A DNA stretch of 64,000 bases from CAVPMW01 sp963706515 (GTDB lineage Bacteria; Chloroflexota; Anaerolineae; Anaerolineales; UBA4823). The first letter of the stretch is position 1; the number at the start of each line of letters is the position of its first letter. This document shows positions 46,472-56,792 of the stretch, piece after piece. The translations under genes and the position numbers were made by a program. Location: NCBI GenBank assembly GCA_963706515.1, contig CAVPMW010000011.1, positions 1 through 64,000 of the forward strand. Direction: 5' to 3'. The notes below the pieces were generated by a model, which saw only the letters and a program-made list of their open reading frames with translations, was not told the DNA's origin and searched no databases.

Positions 46472-47914
46472 TTACGCTCTTGCAGCCAGCGCACTGCACC
46501 CGGGGGCATCCGCCTCGCTCTGAGCGAGCTGGACGAGCCACTCAGGGAATTCACCGCCCGCGTCCGCTTTGGCTTGCCTGAAAAGGGCGTTTAACACGTC
46601 AGGATGCTCATCTGCCACGTTCCGCGCAAATGGATTTGGGCTGCGCATGTCGTACAGGAAAGCGCCGCTGCCATTGACTTTGACGTTGAACCACCAGCGA
46701 TCGTTGATCACCGTGGGGGTCGATCCCCAGCCGATGGTGACGTGGTCGCGCTTTCCTGCTGTTCCGCTTGCAGCGCTGTGCAGGATGGAATGACCGTCAA
46801 TCGGTAGCTCTGGCGCTGCCCCAGCCGCCTCCAAAATGGTTGCAGTCAGATCCACGTGCTGCACGAAGCTGTCGTTCACCGTGCCTGCATGCTCGGCATG
46901 CGGAAAGCGCAGCATCAACGGAATGTCGAACACCTCCGGGCGTGAGGGATATCCGCGTTTTCCCATGAACCCTTCTTCACCCAGTGTATGACCGTGATCG
47001 GAAGTCAGGATCACCAAAGTATCTTCGAGCCGTCCGAGGACGCGCAGCGTCTCCATCAGGTACCCAAACCAGCGGTCGCACTGGGTCACCGAGCCGCGAT
47101 AGTTAGCCCGGGTGCGCTCGAGCAGGTATGGGCTCATGCTGGACACATCCCCGTAGAAAGTGATCACCTGCTCCGCACCTTCCTCCGCCTGGTACATCTT
47201 GCGGTAGTGCGCGGGGACCAGCCAGGGCTCGTGAGGGTCAAAGCATTCGATCGCCAGGAAGAACTTCTCCGCGTCCTGGTTCTGTTCCAACCATAGGGAA
47301 GCTTCCTGAAATACCCTGGGGGAAAAATAGTCGGCTTCGCTCGACCGTCCGCGTAAATTCGTGATGCAGCGCTGGATGAAATCCAGCGCATCAGCCTCCT
47401 GCTCATCCCGGGGGTCGTTTAGCGCCAGCAGTCTCCTCGCCTCGGGAGGCAGCCAATAATCTAATTCTTGCTTTGTCAGCCGTGGACCCGAGCGGCCTGG
47501 GTCGATCTCCCGGCCGCGTAGAAAGGTCCATTGATCGAACCCCCGCCAGAAGTTCTTGGAAGGCTTGAACATGTGGTAAAGGTCACCGATCAGGGCGGTG
47601 CGGTACCCGCCTGCGGATAGCATCTCCGCCAGGGTCGAGTCGTCTTCAGGGATCGGACCCCAGCCGGGTGCACCCACAAAGTCGCCTTTCAGGTGAAAAT
47701 CGCCGTTTTCGAATGGATAAACTTGCTTGCCGGTATAGAGAGCGACCCGTGCTGGCAGAGTCGGCAGTACATTGGGATACGCGCGCCTCATAACCACGGC
47801 CTGCTCGGCGAACGCCTTGAAATGGGGTACTTGCACCTCACCCCAGCCCGGGGAGTCGTAGGCGCCAGCACAGTCTTTACGCAGTGTGTCGAACACAACC
47901 AGGATGATGTTCAC
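46472..47914 (-). CDS. Sulfatase-family (alkaline phosphatase superfamily) hydrolase lacking Cys/Ser
   Basis: An intact 480-residue protein. Metal ligands are visible in IILVVFDTLRKDCAGAYD and LVILTSDHGHTLGEEGFMGK. The activation motif C/S-x-P-x-R reads TLPARVALYTG (Thr52), so formylglycine cannot form. Thr is the nucleophile in nucleotide-pyrophosphatase relatives, so a phospho- or phosphonate ester hydrolase is as likely as a sulfatase. It lies 17 bases upstream of the alcohol dehydrogenase gene and opens the ten-gene operon. Confidence 0.8.
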   Translation of the reverse strand: MNIILVVFDTLRKDCAGAYDSPGWGEVQVPHFKAFAEQAVVMRRAYPNVLPTLPARVALYTGKQVYPFENGDFHLKGDFVGAPGWGPIPEDDSTLAEMLSAGGYRTALIGDLYHMFKPSKNFWRGFDQWTFLRGREIDPGRSGPRLTKQELDYWLPPEARRLLALNDPRDEQEADALDFIQRCITNLRGRSSEADYFSPRVFQEASLWLEQNQDAEKFFLAIECFDPHEPWLVPAHYRKMYQAEEGAEQVITFYGDVSSMSPYLLERTRANYRGSVTQCDRWFGYLMETLRVLGRLEDTLVILTSDHGHTLGEEGFMGKRGYPSRPEVFDIPLMLRFPHAEHAGTVNDSFVQHVDLTATILEAAGAAPELPIDGHSILHSAASGTAGKRDHVTIGWGSTPTVINDRWWFNVKVNGSGAFLYDMRSPNPFARNVADEHPDVLNALFRQAKADAGGEFPEWLVQLAQSEADAPGCSALAARA

Positions 47915-48047
47915 TGGTAGCCTCCGATGCGGCAGTTTGATTTCAACATGCCCAAGATGATAACCACTTCATGCGCTTGCTGCGGGTAAGCCGAGACAGG
48001 CGCGGGAAAGCCAGGATAAGCGCAGAAATTGGGATCCATAACGGGAC

Positions 48048-49106
48048 TTATCCCGAATTGGACGCCGGACTGTCCGGCTCCCAGGGACAATTACAGGAGC
48101 GCCGGATGACCAGCCTGGTCGGAGCAATAACTTTATGGGAGGCTTTCCCGGTGGTAACCAGATTGACGAGCTGGAGGACAGCCTCCCTCCCGGCTCGCTC
48201 GAAATCCGCGTGAATGGTAGTGAGCGGAGGGAATAAATGGCGCCCTAGATCGATATCATCAAAACCGACCACGGCAATATCTTCCGGGACGCGCTGGCCT
48301 GCATCCCAGATGGCTGAAATCGCCCCGAAAGCTGCCTCATCAGCCCCAGCAAAAATCGCATCGATTTCCATTTTTTGCTTCAGCCAGCAGCTGACCGTTT
48401 CCCGGGCATCACGGTAATTGAACCCGCCGTACCCCATCAGCTCGGGATCGAGAGGGATATTGTGATCGCTCAATGACTTGCAGTACCCCTGTTCGCGCGA
48501 AGCAGAGTCCTCATGCCCTTCTGGTCCGCGCAGCCAGGCAATGCGCCGGTATCCGTGTACCTCGATCAGGTGGTCCACCAGCTCCTGTGCGGCATGTTTG
48601 TTGCGAAAGGTAATATACGGAATGGATAAGTTCCTGGGTGGGGTATGATGGAGCAAAACTACAGGGAACCCAATCCGGCTTAACCGGGTTAATTCTTCTT
48701 CGTCCAGGCTGTTCACATACACGAGCAAGCCATCGGTATTATTTTCATTCAAAATATGCCGGATTTTTTCACCTGAAACGGAATCCACGCCGCTGGCGTA
48801 GATCAGCAGGCCGTATCCCATCGCGCGCGTCGCCGCTTCAATCCCCGCCAGGAGGGGGATCAAAGAAAGCGCAGCAATCTCCGGGATGATCAAACCGATC
48901 ACGTAGGTTTTTCCGCCTGCCAGAACCCGAGCGGATGTATTGGGTATGAAATTGAGATCCTCGATTGCCGCCCGCACCCGCGTGGCTGTCTCTTCGGAAA
49001 CGGGCAGGGTGTTGTTCAGGACGCGGCTTACCGTCGCGATCGATACCCCGGCTTGCTTTGAGACGTCACTGATCGTGACCTTTTTGACAGGAGTGTATTT
49101 GGCCAA
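48048..49106 (-). CDS. LacI-family transcriptional regulator
   Basis: An intact 352-residue protein. KVTISDVSKQAGVSIATVS is the recognition helix region and RVLNNTLPVSEETATRVRAA the hinge start, with the N-terminal extension MAKYTPVK. The sugar-binding core has YVIGLIIPEIAALSLIPLLA and IDAIFAGADEAAFGAISAIW. A 28-bp palindrome just upstream of its start is repeated, in inverse orientation, before the SBP operon, so it should repress both its own gene and the transporter. Confidence 0.92.
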   Translation of the reverse strand: MAKYTPVKKVTISDVSKQAGVSIATVSRVLNNTLPVSEETATRVRAAIEDLNFIPNTSARVLAGGKTYVIGLIIPEIAALSLIPLLAGIEAATRAMGYGLLIYASGVDSVSGEKIRHILNENNTDGLLVYVNSLDEEELTRLSRIGFPVVLLHHTPPRNLSIPYITFRNKHAAQELVDHLIEVHGYRRIAWLRGPEGHEDSASREQGYCKSLSDHNIPLDPELMGYGGFNYRDARETVSCWLKQKMEIDAIFAGADEAAFGAISAIWDAGQRVPEDIAVVGFDDIDLGRHLFPPLTTIHADFERAGREAVLQLVNLVTTGKASHKVIAPTRLVIRRSCNCPWEPDSPASNSG

Positions 49107-49131
49107 CCGACTTAACCCATTCCTAGAGATA

Positions 49132-49159
49132 ATGTAAACGCTTACGAAAGCGCTTACAT
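49132..49159. promoter_or_regulatory. LacI operator in front of lacI
   Basis: A 28-bp sequence starting ATGTAAACGCTTACGAAAGC. Its exact reverse complement occurs at 51864-51891. The palindromic core is CGCTT(A/T)CG(A/T)AAGCG. It lies between the lacI promoter (49162-49190) and the start codon at 49106. Confidence 0.85.
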
Positions 49160-49161
49160 AG

Positions 49162-49190
49162 ATTATAGAAGGTTATTTGAATAATGTCAA
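49162..49190 (-). promoter_or_regulatory. Consensus promoter of lacI
   Basis: Reading leftward, TTGACA (49190-49185) and TATAAT (49167-49162) with a 17-base spacer; the operator follows directly downstream of the -10 box. Confidence 0.85.
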
Positions 49191-49257
49191 CAACCTTTCC
49201 TGCAATGGAATTGCCAATAAATGCGTGGGAAGCGCACTTCCGCTTTGCCGTTTCCGC

Positions 49258-50180
49258 TCAATCCTCCGGGAAGGTAACCTCCCAGTTTTCCCGCCAGACA
49301 GAATCCCCAGGGGGTGGCTGGTCCTGTTCCCAGGTAGCTTGCATGCAGATAAAATCTTTCAAAAGTGGCTCTACCACGTCTCGCCATACTCTCTCAACTT
49401 CAGCGAAAGTTCGCAGCGTATGAGCAGGGCGCAGCCGGTCATATTCAGCGAGAAGATCGCCGCCTTTCGCGCCCAACCAGCGGACCTCATCGGCAACCAT
49501 GCGCTCCCCTACCGCCGGTTGGCCTCGCCTGCATCAGGCCCCATCGCAAAATGTTCCTTCGGATCGATGGCTTTGCCCGGCTCGGGTTTGGGCTGGCGCG
49601 AGATGTCGACGCATTCCGGGTGGACCGCCCATAACAATGACGTTTCGACCTTCCCCGCATGATCGCCGGTGCTTTGTCCATCGTTATCGAAACCGGGCTG
49701 GTTCGCCTCGAAATCTGGCAGCGCATAAAGGCGGGTGCCCACGTAGGGTTGGAGGTTGGTCACCAGCGTCTTCAAATCTTCCCAGTTTGGCCCATAGTGA
49801 CCGGTCAGCAAGATTGCCGCGTGAAACCCCATAATCTCCGCCGCACGGATGTGATAGCAGACGTTCTTAAAATGGATCCAGGGCGGAACGCAGGTAAGCC
49901 AGGGCCGGGTTACTTCACCCACCCATTGGGCAGCCCAGGCTGCATAACCGCCGAAGCCGTGGATGTGCCAGTAATCCGGCGGCGCGACGATCCCGCCGTA
50001 TTCCCCGGCAGCCAGGCAGGCAATGCTGTGCGCTTTCAGCGCATCTAACCCAAGCGCATTGTGCGGTCCGTGCGGCTCGCACATCCCATACGGAAAGTAT
50101 ACCAACGGGTATTGAGCAAAGGCGTTCTCTAATTCATCCGGGAACATGTATTCCCAGCGGACTTCACGTGGAGGATCCAT
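49258..50180 (-). CDS. Creatininase-family amidohydrolase (frameshifted)
   Basis: About 307 residues from the Met at 50180 (MDPPREVRWEYMF). YFPYGMCEPHGPHNALGLDA carries the metal Glu/His/Asp of the creatininase fold, AAILLTGHYGPNWEDLK the G-H-x-x-x-N motif and HAGKVETSLLWAVHPECVD the final Glu. The frame breaks near 49505, and the last 80 residues end at 49258. Members hydrolyse cyclic amides or related N-C bonds. The gene begins 11 bases after GH5 ends. Confidence 0.8.
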
Positions 50181-50190
50181 GCTGCCTCCC

Positions 50191-51649
50191 TTATTGCTGA
50201 GCAACCGTCGAAATCAGGTGGCGGTGGGCTATATCGATTAAGTCTTGCTGGATAGGACAGTTCTCCAGCCGGAACGACTGCAGGATGCGGTCAATCTCAG
50301 CTTCTGACCGGCCGAGGAAGCATTTCGCATAAGCCGGTTGGAGCAGCTCCCCGGCGAAATTGGCAAGGCTGGCCTGGCGGAAATAGGTTTCGACCTCGGG
50401 CAGCCGCAGGTCCGCATCGCCGATGGTATCCACAATCAGCCGGGCTAAGTCGGCTGCCTGGCGCTTTGCAGGCGTGGGTGCTGACCACTCGATCCAAAAG
50501 TCGGTATCCAGCTGGCGTTTTGCGTCCAGCACGTGAGCGAGACGCTGCAGGTACTCACATTCCGGGTCCAAAGATACCCAGCCCATGATTCCGGTGTCTT
50601 TATAGGTCCACAAAGTCCAGTGAATACCGGCTGTGTTGAAAATCGCCAGTTGGTCGTCGAGAGCGCGCAGCCGGTCAGGGATCTCTTCAGCCGGCCCGTC
50701 GTAGACCGCGCCAAATTCACCGGACCACAGCGGCACTCGGTGGTTGCGCGTGATAAACAGTCCCTTCCTGAGCCTCGAAAGCCTGTTGTTGGCGGGCGGC
50801 GTCCCACCGTTCTCCGCGGATCTCGCCCGGGTAAGGGCCGGGTCCGAAGCAGGGCAGGCTGTAGTTGTGACTGCTGTAGACAAGGTTATCGGCAAACGGC
50901 TCATCCAGGCCCTTGAAGAGGCTGGAAAAAAAGTCGCCTTCGAGGAAAATGATGTGATCGGGATCTTGTACCCGGATGGCTTCCACCAACCGGCGGTATA
51001 GCTGGTTGATTGCCGGCCAGGCAGGCTGGTAGTTAATTTCGCTGAAAACTCCGCGAGGCGCGGCAGTGACTGGCTCATTCATCAGGTCGTAACCTGCCAC
51101 AGCCGGGTTATCACGATATCGCTCCGCAAGCGTGGTCCAGAGCCGGATCAGGCGCTCCTGGAAATGGGGGTGTTCCCATAACAACGCATTCCGGTTGGCA
51201 TTATCGCTGTGCCAGTCCGGGTTTTGCCAGCCTGGGGCGGCATGCATGTCCAGGATGGCATACAGCCCCTGCTGCGTGCACCAATCGAGGGCACGGTCCA
51301 GGCGGGCGAAGCCTCCGGCTAAATAACGGAAAGGCTCTGCATCCGCCTCAAAGTGCCGGTAATTGAGCGGGATGCGCACGACCGTCGCTCCTTGCTGCTT
51401 GATAAAGGCAATATCTGCCTCAGTAATAAAGTGATCCAATAACCGCTCGAAAAAAAAGCTGGCTTTACTCGCTCCGAGTATTTCAGCCATGGCGGCTCTC
51501 AAGCCATGTTCAGAGCCGGGGTATCCGTTAATGAAATTTTCCAGGTTCATCCAGCCGCCCAGGCAAACCCCGCGCAGGCTGACCGGGCGCCCTTCAGAAT
51601 CGACAATTTGGCTTCCGTTTACGCTCAGGGGCAATAGTGCGTTCGTCAT
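50191..51649 (-). CDS. GH5 family glycoside hydrolase (frameshifted)
   Basis: About 486 residues from the Met at 51649 (MTNALLPLSVNGSQIVDSEG). SLRGVCLGGWMNLENF and VVRIPLNYRHFEADAEPFRY are the barrel start, VAGYDLMNEPVTAAP holds the acid/base Glu (about 191), and VPLWSGEFGAVYDGP the nucleophile Glu (about 308). A frame break near 50755 separates these regions. No signal peptide, so it works in the cytoplasm on an imported oligosaccharide, probably a beta-linked glucan or mannan. The gene is transcribed away from the SBP operon; the shared upstream region contains the LacI operator. Confidence 0.88.
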
Positions 51650-51836
51650 AGGGGATCCTCCGTTGAGACAGGCACAGGGGTTCCACATCCTGCCGCCAGT
51701 TAATACGCTAAGGGCAGATGGGGTTAACCAATATTATGGGAAATGAATTAGATTGTCAACCGGGGAAGTTTTAGCTTGCTCGCTCCTGGAGAGGGGTCCA
51801 GGCGGGCGATCCAGCAAAATCCCTGCAGATTAATTG

Positions 51837-51865
51837 TTGACATAACCCCATAAATCACATATAAT
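51837..51865 (+). promoter_or_regulatory. Consensus promoter of the SBP-permease operon
   Basis: TTGACA (51837-51842), 17-base spacer, TATAAT (51860-51865). The LacI operator starts within the -10 box, so repressor binding would block RNA polymerase. Confidence 0.88.
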
Positions 51866-51891
51866 GTAAGCGCTTTCGTAAGCGTTTACAT
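51864..51891. promoter_or_regulatory. LacI operator of the SBP-permease operon
   Basis: Starts ATGTAAGCGCTTTCGTAAGC. It is the exact reverse complement of the 28 bases at 49132-49159, which makes a shared regulator almost certain. Confidence 0.88.
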
Positions 51892-52338
51892 TCCAGGTTC
51901 TGGCGAACAATCGCGATCCAACTGGCTCATCAACCTGGAATGATCATCGATTATGAAGCTCGTTGGAGGTTGGCAATCTGTAATCGCTCGTCTAGAGCCT
52001 TTCTGGTGGAAGGAGATCGATCTCGTTCGTTGTCTCTCCTTCAAACCTCCCCTGACCAGGTGCCTTCCTCATGACCGGACGGCTCATTTTCCTGAATTCC
52101 GATCCTGTCCTGGTTTTCTACCGCAGTTTCTCCCATGCCGCCCATAATCTGTTCCATGTTGGAACTTCAATACATATACAAAAGACCTTTCCGGTGCCCT
52201 TTGGTTCGCACCGTGAGTTGTGTCAAAAAGAGAAATAATGAGATTAGCAGAAGGAGGTGAACTCGCATTTCCTTAAAAAATGAGGCTCATCCAGTCCAAT
52301 TTGAATTCAAATTTACGATCTCGAAGAGGAGATAAGCT

Positions 52339-53738
52339 ATGAAACCACGTTTCGGTCTGACCATAATCACCCTGTTGATCTTGCTTTCCTTCATCCTATC
52401 CGCCTGCGCTCAAGCGCAGCCGACGCCGGCTCCTACTACCGAACCTGTCGCTACCGAAGCTGTCGCTACTCAGCCTCCTGCACCTACTCAGCCGGCTGCC
52501 ACCGAAGCTCCCCCGGCTCCGACTGAAGCCCCTACACAGCCGCCCGCCGCCGAGCCCGTAACCCTGAAGATCATGCACAATTACGCGCCGGATGATACCC
52601 ACGGACCAGTCCTTCAGCAGGTATTTAAGGATTTCATGGCGGCCAATCCCGACATCAAGATCGAGGACGAGGTCTACTCTGACCTCGATATCCCGCTAAA
52701 GGTCGAGACAGCCTACATGGCTGGACAGGAGCCTGACATCGTATTCAACAACTGGGCTGGCTCAAAGGACACCTGGATCGATCAGGGAGTGAGCATCCCG
52801 GTGAACGACCTAATGAAAGAATGGGGCTTTGAAGGTAGGTTCGTGCCCGAGGCGCTCGCCTCAGGTACAGATAAACAGGGCCGCCTGGCAGCCTTCCCCT
52901 TAGAGGGCTTTACCTGGCCAGTTTGGTACAACACGGACATCCTCGAAAAAGCTGGCGTCGAGATTCCGAAGAACGTCGACGAGCTGATCGCCGCTTCGAA
53001 AAAGATCCGGGATGCCGGCTACGAGCCGTTCGTGGTTGGCGGCACCGACTGGAGCGGTTATGCAGTCTTTACTACGATTGTCCAGGATGTCCTGAGCGAC
53101 CAGGAGATGAGGGATGTCTTTGGCAAAGGTGGCTTTGCCAATAATCCGAAAGCGATGGAAGGCATCAAGCTCTTCACCCAGCTCCGCGATGCAGGTGTCT
53201 TTGCGAAAAATACCGAAGGCTTGCAGGCAGACGCGATGAACGCCATGTTCAACGACGAGAAAGCGGCTATGATGCAAGGAGGTTCGTGGAGCTTTGGTGC
53301 CCTTCCTGAATCCATGCAAGATCACGTCGCACTGGGCGGTTTCCCGATCCTATCCTCCGATTCGCCGCATGAAAAGCCGACGATCTATGCCGGCTTGGCA
53401 AAGGCGTTTGGATCACCCGCAACGGAGAAAAGAAGCTGGACGCAGCGCGCAAGTTCATCCAGTACTTATTCTCGACAGATGTCATCAAGGAATTCGTAGT
53501 GAAAACTGCGATGGCCTCACCTGTGAATGATATTCAGATCGCTCCAGGCGAGCTCTCGCCTTTCATGCAGAGTACGGTCGATTACGTCAAAGACGCAACG
53601 ATCATCGACATCACGGACAATTACGTCCCACAGAAGTCTTTCGATGCGCTTTACAAAGCTACCGCTGACGCGTTCATCCCAGGGACTACCCCCGAAGAGA
53701 TTGCGGCAGAGCTGGACAAGATTTATACTGAACAGTAA
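52339..53738 (+). CDS. Extracellular sugar-binding lipoprotein (MalE-like) (frameshifted)
   Basis: About 466 residues. The lipobox is in LLSFILSACAQAQPTPAPTT with Cys about 23, followed by a Pro/Thr/Ala linker. The SBP_bac_1 domain includes VTLKIMHNYAPDDTHGPVLQ, EPDIVFNNWAGSKDTWID and EKAAMMQGGSWSFGALPESM. The frame breaks near 53410, and the end FIPGTTPEEIAAELDKIYTEQ-like tail stops at 53738. It delivers an oligosaccharide to the two permeases downstream. GAGGAGATAAG precedes the ATG. Confidence 0.9.
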
Positions 53739-53784
53739 AGTATCCAGATGAAATAAGAGGCTTGGAAAGGGGTAGGCATGCCAG

Positions 53785-54768
53785 ATGCCTGCCCCTGTTC
53801 CTACTCCCATGGCTGCTCAAACTTATATCAACGAAGATAAGCTGTCGAAACCAAAAATGCAAGTGACGAAGCGCGGCTACTTCAAGATGAGACGCGCCCG
53901 CTCGCGAGTGGCCTTTATTGCGCTGGTCCTACCCGCCATGCTCTGGTTTATGGGGTTGATGATCTGGCCGCTCTTCAACATGTTTTACCTGAGTTTCTTT
54001 CGCTGGAACAACAGCCTACTGGAACCCAAGGTCTTTATCGGCCTGGGAAATTATGTCCGCATGTTTCAAGATGAGCATTTTTGGCATGGGGTCGCCAACT
54101 CTGCGATCTACATGCTGGTCGATATGCCGATTGCCTTGCTGGCCGGGTTCATGGTGGGATTCTTCTTAAGCAGGCGGCCGCCAGGGTTTCGCTGGTTCAG
54201 GTTAGTTTTTTTCCTCCCCTCCATGCTTTCCGTTGCGGCTGTCAACCTGATGTTCGTGGGTGTCTATCTGCCCGACGGGATCCTGAATTCCGTCCTTCGC
54301 CAGCTTGGCCTGGAGCAGTTTACCCACGTCTGGTTAGCCGATCCCCGGACTGCCCTCGCCGCCGTGATTGCCATCGATATTTGGGGCAGCATCGGCTTCT
54401 ATGGGATCCTGTTTTACGCCTCGCTCTCGAACATTTCTGAGGAATTGTTCGATGCGGCCCGCCTGGACGGGGCGAACACATGGGATCTGATCTGGCGGAT
54501 TGCCTTTCCGCTCTCCCGTGACTTCTTCGGCGTCGCAATGGTGCTAAATTTTGTGTGGATCATTTATGGATCGGCCCAGAACGTGCTCATCCTGACCAAA
54601 GGTGGGCCTGGCGACCACACGGTCACGCTTGGCTATTACTTGTATAGTCAGGCCTTCGTTGCCTACCGGCTAGGCTACAGTCAGGCTATCGCGGTGGTTG
54701 CATTTGTTTTTGGGCTGTTTGGTATTATGCTGATCAGGCGATTTACCCGCCGCCCGGAGGTCGCATGA
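53785..54768 (+). CDS. Sugar ABC permease, MalF-like
   Basis: An intact 327-residue permease with six helices, from AFIALVLPAMLWFMGLMIWP to AIAVVAFVFGLFGIMLIRRF. The EAA coupling loop is EELFDAARLDGANTWDLIWR. The start may be a little downstream (MAAQTYINED). It overlaps the start of the next permease gene by four bases (ATGA at 54765). No ATPase gene lies in this operon, so a shared MsmX/UgpC-type ATPase encoded elsewhere is likely. Confidence 0.9.
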   Translation: MPAPVPTPMAAQTYINEDKLSKPKMQVTKRGYFKMRRARSRVAFIALVLPAMLWFMGLMIWPLFNMFYLSFFRWNNSLLEPKVFIGLGNYVRMFQDEHFWHGVANSAIYMLVDMPIALLAGFMVGFFLSRRPPGFRWFRLVFFLPSMLSVAAVNLMFVGVYLPDGILNSVLRQLGLEQFTHVWLADPRTALAAVIAIDIWGSIGFYGILFYASLSNISEELFDAARLDGANTWDLIWRIAFPLSRDFFGVAMVLNFVWIIYGSAQNVLILTKGGPGDHTVTLGYYLYSQAFVAYRLGYSQAIAVVAFVFGLFGIMLIRRFTRRPEVA

Positions 54769-55638
54769 TATTTTCGCGAAATATCACCCTGCAGCGAATA
54801 GCGCGCCGCTCAGGCTTTGACACATGGTTCTGGACATTCAGTTCATACTTTCTTGCCTTCCTGTACGCCATCATCGTCATCATTCCCCTCTATTACTTAG
54901 TGGTTTCAGCCTTTAAAGACAATACCAGCATTTTCATGCATCCATTAGGGCTGCCGGCAAGCTTTTCCCTAGAGAATTTTGCACGTGCCATTCAGCGAGG
55001 CGGCCTGGCCCATGCAATTTCTGTTTCGATCGTGCTCACCACCTGTGCCGAATTGCTGTCCCTCGTTTTGGCATTTCCAGCCGCTTATGCTATCGCCAGG
55101 ATTCAAACCCGGATGGGTGCTATCGCCGAGGCTATTTTCAGCCTGGGCTTCCTGATCCCTGCCCTGGCAATCCTCATGCCGGTATTCCTGACTGCTATTC
55201 GCATGGGTTTGCTCTACAATCCCCTGATGCTGATGATCTTCTACCCGGCCACGCTCTCTGGCATTGACCATCCTCATCCTTGCCAGCCAGCTGCGCAGTG
55301 TGCCTAAGGAGCTGGAGGAAAGCGCGGTGATAGACGGCGCCAGTCACCTGCAGCTTATCTGGTACGTCTTCCTGCCGATGGCCAGACCGGCCGTGGTTAC
55401 CTGCCTTCTGCTCAACTTCCTGAGCGTTTGGAATGAGTATTTGTTCGCCCTGATCCTCCTCAATCAGGATAACCGGACAGTCCAGATTGCGATATCTACC
55501 CTCAAAGGCGAGCGGCTCGTCAACTATGGGCTGATTTCTGCAGGGGTCCTGGTCAGTATGATCCCGATCATCTTGCTCTTCCTGTTTTTCCAGGAAAGGA
55601 TTATGCAAGGTATGTTCGTCGGGGCAGTTAAAGAATAG
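54765..55638 (+). CDS. Sugar ABC permease, MalG-like (frameshifted)
   Basis: About 291 residues after joining frames at about 55262. The N-terminal helix is FLYAIIVIIPLYYLVVSAFK, and LPASFSLENFARAI is the typical MalG loop. The EAA motif KELEESAVIDGASHLQLIWY and the final GMFVGAVKE (the conserved C-terminus of the family) are complete. Pairs with the permease just upstream. Confidence 0.88.
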
Positions 55639-55654
55639 CCGGTCCAGCACGGCC

Positions 55655-56647
55655 ATGGGTCACTCATCTCGCTCCGCCAGGTTGCGCCCTGCGCTTGCCA
55701 GCGAATTTTGGCTGATCGGGGGAGCTCCGTAAATCCCCGGGCTGAGCCCAGCCAGCCCTAATCCTCCTCCTGAATGTGTTGACCACCATCTCTTTCGCGG
55801 GCCAGACGGAACCTGGCATTTATGGGGGTGCATCCGCGGGATGGCTACCGGTCGAATCCTTTATCATTGGGAGGGAGAAAGCCTCGACCGGGGACCCTGG
55901 CGCCAGACCGGAGAATATCTGCGCCCGGAGCGAAGTGCAGGCGAGAGCCTCGCCGAACCCGACGGGCGGGAGTGGATTCAGTCGCCCTTCGTGGTGCAAA
56001 ATGATGCTCGTTATTATTTCTTCTTCGGCGCGCATGGTACAGGTCTCGATTCCCACGGAGGCGAGGTCTCTCCTGGAGATCCGCGCCTCGAATGCCAGAT
56101 TTCGCTCCTGCTTTCCGCAGACGGCAGGCACTGGGAGCGGCGTCTCAACGAGCGCGGGCAGAGCCGTTTGTTTGCGGGTCCCGGCGAGGCGCGCGATCCG
56201 TGCGTCGTCCGCATCGGAGATGCCTGGCATATGTACTACGCTGGCTACGAGAGCGGGGAACCCCTGCGCCCCGGGATTTACCTGCGCACCTCCTCCAACC
56301 TGCTCGATTGGTCGCTGCCCAGCCTGGCGCATCGCTCTCAGCAGTTCGCTGCCGGGCGTTGGACGCACGAATGTCCCCATGTAGTTCAACGGGGGGATAA
56401 CTTTTATTTATTCCGTACCGAAGATTACGACCACGCTCGTACGCACGTCTACTGGAGCAGCGACCCGGCTGATTTTGGCATCGACCAGGATCCGGACGAG
56501 AACTATCTGGGCATGCTGCCCCTGGCGGCGCCAGAAGTGATCCTCGCTGAGGATGGCGCCGAATATATTACCTCCTGTCACGATCTCCAAACTGGGGTCA
56601 AGATCTGTCGCCTGGCCTGGATCAGCGGCGGAGCTTCCGGAAAATAG
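55655..56647 (+). CDS. GH43-like five-bladed propeller glycosidase (internal stop)
   Basis: The frame from the ATG at 55655 reads EFWLIGGAP, meets TAA, and then continues in the same frame with NPPPECVDHHLFRGPDGTWH, WGCIRGMATGRILYHWEGES, SGEWIQSPFVV-type repeats, ARDPCVVRIGDAWHMYYAGY and YLRTSSNLLDWSL, the blade repeats of GH43/GH32/GH68-type enzymes. The stop could result from compensating indels beside a C-run (GTAAATCCCCGGG). No signal peptide is visible. It lies 16 bases after the permease stop and is likely part of the operon. Confidence 0.75.
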
Positions 56648-56792
56648 ACGGCAGCTGATCTTAAACCCCGCAGCCTGCAGATATTTCCATCGAGCGAAAA
56701 AACCGCGCGGCGTTAGAATAAAGCTTATGAAACAACCTGTTCTTTCGTGTTGAGAAATCCGGATTTTCTCGGCGATCTCGGGAGGAGATTTT

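Larger units (their letters stand above)
51650..52338. other. Long divergent intergenic region
   Basis: It holds the LacI-repressible promoter (51837-51891). A ribosome-binding-like AGAAGGAGGTGAAC at about 52250 has no matching gene, and GAAGAGGAGATAAG at about 52322-52335 serves the SBP gene. About 430 bases separate the promoter from the SBP start, so the transcript has a long leader. No conserved RNA motif is recognised in it. Confidence 0.6.
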
